DNA of 64,000 nt, from positions 1,612,001 through 1,676,000 of the forward strand of contig JAPEIS010000003.1 in assembly GCA_029531795.1 (NCBI GenBank), read 5' to 3'. The position numbers and the translations under genes were made by a program. Source of the DNA: Sclerotinia nivalis. Taxonomy: Eukaryota; Ascomycota; Leotiomycetes; Helotiales; Sclerotiniaceae. The first letter of the stretch is position 1, and each line of letters begins with the position of its first letter. Shown in pieces: positions 58,001 through 64,000 of the stretch. The notes under the pieces were generated by a model. It worked only from the letters and a program-made list of their open reading frames with translations. It was not told where the DNA came from and made no database searches.

Positions 58001-59449
58001 TGGTGATAAAGAACGATTTTTGAAATAAGATAGCTTTTTATCGGGCATCAATTCAATTTTGTGATCCCAGATTCGACGAGATGGCAATTTATCTGTATAA
58101 TGTGAAAGGAAGGTAGGAAGTTTGTTTTGTAACTATATAGAAAGCCTTTATCGTATTTGATCGTCACTAAGGGGAGGTTTGCCGGTTAAAAATTTATCGA
58201 TATCAGTTTCAGAGATCTTTCGCAAATAGAGCGGCTTGTAATAATCGTATATAAAATTATGAAGTTGCAATGAGGTTCTAAAGAGCATCTCTGTTATATT
58301 GCCTTGCCTTTATAAAATCAATCGAAAATCCCTTTCTGTGAGTGTCGAGGACAATATAATCTATCGCAAATGATCTTGCTCAATAGTTTTCTATACAGCA
58401 TTCAATTCATCCTATGTCAATTGGATAGCCTGAACATTATCTTGTTAACAAAACAAAACAAAGCTAAAAGTTTGTAACCAACGAATATCATCTATATTTA
58501 AACTTATATCTTTGTAAATAAGTATAAGAAGTTCCTCAATAGAAAGCAGGGGCAAACGGTTTTTTGAATTGTGAATAGGCCGATACCGATTTGCAATCTT
58601 TAAGATCGATTTTGAACGCAAACAATTGGGAATCATCTGTACTTGATTATTTGGTTCTCCGCAGTGCTTTGTTCGATAATGATTCATACTAGACATCAAA
58701 CCCTATTGAAATTCGAGATCAATAGAAAAATCGTCAGATTATAATATATAATTTTTATCTAGTATCTTTTCAATAGAAGGTTTTTTATAAGAAGTTCTTT
58801 TAAAAGTAGAAAGCATTTGAATAGATGAACAATCGATATCGTCTTTTGGACAATCCTCGATATATGAAAAGTAGTATTTATAAACTGTACATTTAGCTTT
58901 TATATCAGGATCGATAAGGAATTTATTTAAAGGTTTGATAGTATCAACGATTTATTATAAAGTAACTTTTGCTAGATTTTTTTATTCTTTGATTAAAGAT
59001 GGGATCATTGGTGTAATAATTAGCTTTGAATCATGATATGTTAAGCAATTGGAAGTGTAATAATTTGAAAAGAATGTTAAACTTATCTTCATTTAGTTGA
59101 TAGTAGGATTGTAATGTTGTAATTATGGTAAGTTAAAGATTAATGGAGTTTTTGATAAAAGTTGGGTGATATAAAAGAATTAATATTTATAATAATCCTT
59201 TATAACAATTTTTATTACAAAATATTCTATAATTCTATCAGCGATCTTTTTATCAACAAATCGGAGTTTGCAAGGGTGAGGTAAAAGTTGTATTTCAATA
59301 TTGTATTTGGAAGTAAAAGAACGATCAGTAAAAGCTTCTTCAAAGTATTTACTATCAATGAGATTTGTAATAGTAAAGGGATTTTCATATATAGGGAACA
59401 TAGTGGTTTTAACGAGTAGAGATTTGCTATTTATAAAATTGAGCTGCAA
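55078..59449 (-). pseudogene. Gypsy Pol remnant (protease, RT, RNase H, integrase, chromo-like end)
   Basis: In minus-strand order: a protease trace at 59,180-59,449 (L-I-D-S-K-Y where D-S-G-A is expected, then F-T-D-R-S-F and L-P-H-P); RT at 57,200-57,800 (D-Y-R-E-L-N-N, M-P-F-G-L-C-N-A, catalytic Y-L-D-D in A-Y-L-D-D-V-L-I-Y); RNase H at 56,600-57,033 (Y-N-Y-K-I-Y-D-K-E-L-F-A-I); integrase at about 55,700-56,439; and at 55,078-55,341 L-D-D-K-W-I-G-L-Y-K-I followed by the Y-H-x-x-L-L-P segment before a chromodomain position. Many stops. RT is also interrupted by the solo LTR at 57,811. Confidence 0.85.
57811..57956. repeat. 146-bp solo LTR inside the Gypsy RT region, TSD GAAAG
   Basis: Begins TGTCGGAAC and ends TTCCCAACA. 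Perfect GAAAG duplications lie at 57,806-57,810 and 57,957-57,961. The related Gypsy copy on the left (around 2,490-2,520) has the uninterrupted sequence CCCGAATGAAATCTTTAGTAAGATTATTATCA, in the part corresponding to both sides of this insertion. Confidence 0.9.
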
Positions 59450-59499
59450 TGGCTTATTTCTATCTATTCCTCGATTTATCTTCTTGCCTTTAGTATTCC

Positions 59500-60909
59500 T
59501 TTACGAGTGATTTTTTGTAAAGGTTAATCTTTTCCTTGTTTGGGATTTTCCTTGATTGAATTGGATATAAAGACAATCTCCTTTGGTTCAATATAGTTTT
59601 GTTATTGTACCTGATTCAGATGTTGTTGGCTTTGTATCCAATTATTAGTATATCTTTCTCGAAATCCATTGCGATTATTATTAAATCTATTGGTGCTTCG
59701 AAAAGCCGGAACAGTAGTGTATTGATCAGGGGCCGGATTAGTTGAAACAACGGTATTGCAATTGGAAAAGGTATTAACGAGAGCTTGTTTGCTAGAAAGA
59801 AGATTACTATTGATATTATAAATAGTATAACAATCAATCTGAAAGTAACCGATCTTACTACAACAATTACAAGAAACTATAGGATTAAACTTTTTTATTT
59901 TATTTTGTAGATCCTTTTTCTATTGTCCTTTTTGTTTCATTGTATTGAAACTTATAGGGTTACTATCAATAACAAATATTTTATCAGAATTTTTATTATA
60001 ATATTTAGTATTACGAAGATTCTAATTTCAAATAGAGAATTTCTTTTACCAATTATCAATATTGTCGGCTGTGTAGGAGTTCGAGTTATCAATAATCAAA
60101 GTTCGAAGAAAGACTGTAATTTTTTGTTTTATTGTATTAACAATCTCATAATCAGACTTGTAATAAAAGTTAATAAGATGAGATAATGTAGAAAAAAAAA
60201 TCGAAAAGGATTCTTTTGGATTTATAAAAAGCTTATCGAATTTGAACGAAACTTTTTTTTCGATATCTATAAAGATATATAATTTGTTTAATTTAGTTAA
60301 AAACGAAACAATAGAATCGAAGCAAGTAGGATCGTTAACAAATCTGGTAATATCCGTAATATGCTTTTGTTGTGTTTGATTATCGAGAAGATTAATAGTA
60401 TAGCTAATCTTCTTTTATTCGGAAGCAAAAAGTTGTGAATCGATTATCCAATAGAATTACAAATCCAATTTTCAGGATTGATAGTTCTTTTGTTGGATAA
60501 GAATATTAAATCTTTCGTTTTTAAAAACAAATAGGTTCTTTTGAATTTAGCAAAAAGTGATCGATTTCTGGTTAGTGGTAGTATTACCGATATCTAGTTG
60601 AATTTGTTTATTGGTTAGAATACGAAGAAGTTCGATGTTTTCCGTTTTGAATTCCTCGATCTTATTTGTTTAAGTAGTGATATAAATAACTTGAATAGTA
60701 AAACAATCTTCGATAATAAAAAAAATATGATTCAGGTAAGTAATTTGTTTGTTAGGATTGGCAACGAGATTTGGTGTTACTGGAGTATCCAATTCTGTTA
60801 GGATTTGTGTAATAGTAGGCCATTGGCCGAAGACTTATTGGATCTCGATACGAATTCCTTCGATAGAAGTAAAAATCGTATTACCAACAGATATAGAACC
60901 GGAAGCCAT
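59500..60909 (-). pseudogene. Gypsy Gag remnant
   Basis: Starts with M-A-S-G-S-I-S-V-G-N at 60,909 and runs leftwards with several stops. A degenerate CCHC knuckle (C-N-C-C-S-K-I-G-Y-F-Q-I-D-C) lies near 59,830-59,880. Position just inside the 5' LTR and the terminal knuckle identify Gag. Confidence 0.75.
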
Positions 60910-61189
60910 TGTAAAAAGAATTACAATTATACAAAATAATCGATAGGGAATTTGTGATTACACAAAAACAATCAAAAACAGACACAGAAGCTTGCAAATA
61001 AATACAATCGTACAAAAGTAATCAGGGATTAGAAACTATACAAAAGTAGATAAGAAACGCGACCGTACAAAAGCAAACGAGTTACGATAACGCAAAAGCA
61101 ATCGAAAACAGATATAAAAGCTTGCAGATGATTTGGCAAGGCTAGATCATTTTGTAAAGTGACGGAGCCTTTGAAAGAGTAGTACAAAT

Positions 61190-61352
61190 TATTACGGTAA
61201 GGGAAAAGGTATGTATAGGTTTGATCTATTGTTGTACTACGAGGAGGAGAAGAAGATCAAGGAGGTGACCTGACTATATAGAAGTGAGTATATGCATGTG
61301 TGCCTAAGGCACACATGATCACGTGCAGGTGAAGGGAGATGAACCCGTAACA
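61190..61352 (-). repeat. 5' LTR of the Gypsy element
   Basis: 163 bp, TATTACGG...CCGTAACA, direct repeat of 54,452-54,614. It keeps more C/G (ACATGATCACGTGCAGGTGAA) than its partner. Confidence 0.9.
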
Positions 61353-62161
61353 ATATATTCGATGACCATCTATTGTTTGAAGCTCCGAAATAAGCTTGAT
61401 CTTTTACTTCTATTTTATTAATCTATATATCTTGTAAATCCCCAGATTCCCCTTTATAAATTAGAATAGAAAGGATAATCATTCTATCGATATATATATA
61501 TACTAAAAGAATGATAAACTCTCTTAATTTATTCTGTTTAGCTTTCGTAGTTTTATTATGATTATATATATTAATACTCATTATTCTTTTTATAATTCTT
61601 TCTAGATTAATAAGAAAGCTTTTTTCATCTCAATTGTATATATTCTTTAATGATATATTATATTTTGTAATCACTTTTATTAACTAAAAAAAAAAAAAAG
61701 AGTATTAGTATAACTCTTTTAAATAATAAAATTCAATAATAATATAAAATAACTCAAATCAGATTATAAAAATGCTCAAATATAATAACATTATTAGTTT
61801 TTATATGTAAATTATCAATATATCGAAGATACCGATTTTGAAGATATGTTTTATATTTTTTTACAAAATTTGCTATTCAATTTTTCTTTAGAGAGCAGTT
61901 TATGATTTTTTCTACAAGGTTTTTGATTATACAATTTGTAGAAAGCATAGATCTTTATATCAACTTATTGATTTGATCAATTAAAACCTCTTTTTGTTCT
62001 TTTGAAAGAGATTGATGAATTTTAGTATATATAGTATTACAAAAGGTGGTTTTGCCTTTATAATGTCGAGAGAGTATCGAACGATTGATTTTGAAGAAAT
62101 TAACTATTTGAATATATTTAGGATGCTTTATACCTTTAATTTGAACTAATACAAGCTCCAT
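61353..62161 (-). pseudogene. Pogo-class transposase, N-terminus and start of DDE domain
   Basis: The 68-codon stretch at 61,955-62,161 is a Psq/CENP-B-type helix-turn-helix: I-V-N-F-F-K-I-N-R-S-I-L-S-R-H-Y-K-G-K-T-T and then L-S-K-E-Q-K-E-V-L-I-D-Q-I-N-K-L. Further left, with stops, come L-Y-N-Q-K-P-C-R-K, then N-I-Y-N-x-D-E-K-S-F (first catalytic Asp) and I-L-I-Y-K-G-E-S-G-D-L-Q-D followed by N-N-R-W-S-S-N, where the Gypsy LTR begins. These blocks in this order are typical of Fot1/Flipper/pogo transposases. Confidence 0.8.
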
Positions 62162-62229
62162 ATAGGCCTCTGGAGGTATATCGTCGCTGTATCCGTCTAT
62201 AGTGGTTGATATTTTATAAAATTAAAAGT

Positions 62230-62271
62230 GTGTGCAAGATGTAGGGTCGTGCACAATATAGGGATATCGGT
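62230..62271 (-). repeat. Right TIR of the pogo-class element
   Basis: Inverted partner of 53,054-53,095, ending at TA (62,272-62,273). Confidence 0.88.
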
Positions 62272-62340
62272 TACAAGAGAGCCATAAATATCTATATTCA
62301 AGCAGAGAAAAAAAAATAAAGACATCATATAGGAGGAAAG

Positions 62341-62624
62341 TGTTACGGAGAACCATATAATACCTACTTTTCCACTAGTTTAAAGGCTCTTCTAGATCTT
62401 ATCGATCCTTACGATTGATTAGAAGATCCTGATATATTACGGCTCAAAACTTAGCCTACTCAAGGTACTCCTCAACTAGATAACTACTCATTTAGTCTAT
62501 ATATACCGCCCTCGATTCATATGATCGAGGGCAAATCATTCAATTCTACTTTACTCTATCAATTACGCATACCACCTATTCCACGATCCCTGAAAGTGCT
62601 CTGTATTCATACTATCCCGTGATA
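62341..62624. repeat. 284-bp solo LTR, TSD GAAAG
   Basis: Begins TGTTACGG and ends CCGTGATA. Perfect 5-bp duplications GAAAG at 62,336-62,340 and 62,625-62,629. Contains the palindrome CCCTCGATTCATATGATCGAGGG. A decayed relative lies at about 12,475-12,827. Confidence 0.88.
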
Positions 62625-62629
62625 GAAAG

Positions 62630-63562
62630 TTCTTATGAAGTTCTTTACACCAATCAGAATTACTCGAGTAGGGAATATTGATATCAATGCATTAACAAAT
62701 TCTTGAGGGGATGACAACATGTGACATGAGGGGCAGTTGTCAAGATGGCGGTGTGGTGGATCAAAATTGCTGAGTCCGCCTAAGCACCCTTGCAGATGAG
62801 GACCTTGATGGTTAAAAGTATAAAAAAGCCTTGTTCTCTTTTTCTCTCTTTTCAAATGGCGAATGAAAATTGAAGGATTTATTTCGAGGTCGGGATTTCT
62901 TGGAATTTTTGTACTACCAGCCAGAAAAATGGATGAATGGTCTTCTTCATTCAATCATTCAGTCCATCAAGGTTCAACCTAACTAGGTAATTTAGTTGTT
63001 TCTTTCTTTAGCTTAATAATATTATTAATTTACCATACCATTTGTATTGTTATTATCGTTATTGTATTACACAGATAAATCAATCAATCAATCATTCATT
63101 CATTCATTCATTCATTCATTCATACCATACCATACCTTACCTTTCTATAGTCGCGAAAACCTGTGAATATATTCTCTATCCTCTTTTGATACTTCCTACA
63201 GCAGATTGTTCTGTTTGCTTTCTCTCTTGCTCCCCTTTCAAGTTCACCTCAAATCCTCATTTGCTTCTTGCTCCCTCCACCTTATCTTGTTACCTTCCAA
63301 CTGTATTCGAACCCGCACCTGCATCAACTCCCAAGCTACATTTATACTTCAATAGCATACCCGCAACAATACTCACAACAATATCTGGCATAACCTGCGA
63401 CAACTTTACACAGTCAGGTTTCAACCTTGTCCAACCTTGTGCCACTTTGTCACTTTGTATTTGATACATCTATGCATCACCAGTTGTATATCAACCACCC
63501 ACGTCAGAACTTTGAGGAAACAGAATATATCTTTATAAAGTTGGTAACGCAATATTGTCAGT
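62630..63562. other. Upstream region of the ZIP transporter gene
   Basis: 0.93 kb without a supported gene. A tetranucleotide microsatellite (CAAT)n/(CATT)n with CATAC repeats lies at 63,080-63,137. C/T-rich leader-like sequence follows. The minus-strand frame at 62,607-62,954 has no recognisable domain and starts inside the LTR flank. Confidence 0.55.
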
Positions 63563-64000
63563 ATGGAGGCAAACTCATTCGATAATGATACAAGGGGGTG
63601 GATCATGGCCATAATTAGTGGAATAGGTCAGTACAATACTCGAATGGTCCATAGGCTGATGTTCGGTGAGTGGACTCTAACAATAATCTTTAGCATGTGT
63701 AATTGGTAGTTGCATAATCTGCATAGATATATTGATAAGATATATCCCCAGCAAGAAGAATTTCAGGATACAGGATAGTAATGCTTTCCTGGCTGCCTCT
63801 TTAAGCTTGAGTTTCGGTGTAATGGTAAGTTATTTCTCTCGCACTTTGCGCCAGCCATTTACTAATCTTTTTTTATAGATATTTTCCTCATTATATAGTA
63901 TGCTCCCATCATCGAAAAAATACCTTATTGAGGGTGGTTATACAGCACATGCCGCTGCATGGATTCTTTTGGCCTGTTTCGCCGCGGGATTTATTGGTAT
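63563..64000 (+). CDS. ZIP-family zinc transporter, N-terminal part (runs off the window)
   Basis: Exons 63,563-63,626, 63,694-63,824 and 63,879-64,000 (incomplete). The sequence starts M-E-A-N-S-F-D-N-D-T-R-G-W-I-M-A-I-I-S-G-I-A, a first membrane helix. S-L-S-L-S-F-G-V-M-I-F-S-S-L-Y-S-M-L-P follows, the Zrt3/ZIP signature in which a kink-forming Ser-Phe-Gly stands in TM2, and then another hydrophobic helix (A-A-A-W-I-L-L-A-C-F-A-A-G-F). This resembles vacuolar/ER Zrt3-type fungal ZIP proteins that export zinc to the cytosol. The metal-site helices lie beyond the window, so the assignment rests on the N-terminus only. The two introns (67 and 54 bp) have GTCAGT and GTAAGT donors. Confidence 0.8.

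Larger units (their letters stand above)
54452..61352 (-). mobile_element. Ty3/Gypsy retrotransposon with both LTRs, RIP-degraded
   Basis: Direct 163-bp LTRs at 54,452-54,614 (3') and 61,190-61,352 (5') bound a minus-strand internal region of Gag, protease, RT, RNase H, integrase and a C-terminal chromo-like region, in the Ty3 order. A purine-rich tract (minus strand) abuts the 3' LTR. The two LTRs differ mainly by C-to-T/G-to-A changes. No 5-bp target duplication is evident (ATTTT vs ATATA). It lies inside the pogo-class element and contains a later 146-bp solo LTR. Confidence 0.92.
53054..62271 (-). mobile_element. Fot1/pogo-class DNA transposon, RIP-degraded and filled with nested insertions
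   Basis: The left end at 53,054 (ACCGATATCCCTACATCGTG) and the right end at 62,271 are inverted repeats of about 42 bp that differ by six transitions only. Both are flanked outward by TA, the Tc1/mariner/pogo target duplication. Transposase remnants lie on the minus strand at 61,355-62,161, 54,331-54,451, 53,815-54,117 and 53,227-53,601. The intervening DNA is later insertions: a Gypsy element and two 213-bp solo LTRs. Removing them leaves about 1.9 kb, close to the usual size of Fot1-class elements. Confidence 0.88.

Noticed and set aside
62607..62954. Minus-strand 115-codon frame upstream of the ZIP gene
   Set aside because: It begins and ends in leader/LTR-flank sequence and shows no family feature.

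Overview
The window is nuclear DNA from a filamentous ascomycete. Genes have many short introns (about 45-210 bp, GT-AG plus two GC-AG) and fungal-specific architectures such as the fused THI6 enzyme and Ste14. Very AT-rich, stop-riddled transposon remnants look like the product of repeat-induced point mutation (RIP). A Leotiomycete such as Botrytis or Sclerotinia would fit, but that is inference, not shown.

Layout. (1) About 1-13,350: AT-rich RIP-type desert holding a minus-strand Ty3/Gypsy element (cut by the window edge, 5' LTR at 5,939-6,084), a plus-strand Ty1/Copia RNase H remnant, a minus-strand Gag-like remnant and a decayed LTR. (2) About 13,400-53,050: normal-GC, gene-dense DNA. In order: TTI1 (+), eIF5 (-), THI6 (+), isochorismatase-fold hydrolase (+), an ascomycete protein with a degenerate retropepsin-like region (-), IAH1-type SGNH esterase (-), CLC antiporter (+), RRP45 (-), CWC15 (+), a Gly/Ser-rich repeat protein (+), an unrecognised 689-aa protein (-), TMEM170-like (+), maltose-type O-acetyltransferase (-), two MITE-like elements, STE14 (+), DGAT1-type acyltransferase (-), PFS2 (+), NUC1 (-) and an SRR1-domain protein (-). 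(3) 53,054-62,271: a Fot1/pogo-class DNA transposon with recognisable TIRs and TA flanks, filled with nested insertions: a 6.9-kb Gypsy element with both LTRs, two 213-bp solo LTRs in opposite orientation with their own 5-bp target duplications, and a 146-bp solo LTR inside the Gypsy element. (4) Another solo LTR at 62,341-62,624, then normal DNA with the start of a ZIP zinc transporter that runs off the window.

The genes are ordinary housekeeping functions (RNA 3'-end processing, exosome, spliceosome, translation initiation, TTT complex, thiamine, lipid and prenyl-protein modification). They do not form an operon-like system or an evident secondary-metabolite cluster. The most informative part of the window is the transposon stack, where target duplications, TIRs and reading frames allow the order of insertion to be read from sequence alone. 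Intron-exon models were built by hand from splice motifs, frame continuity and family conservation. All fully contained multi-exon models sum to multiples of three, but none has been checked against RNA.
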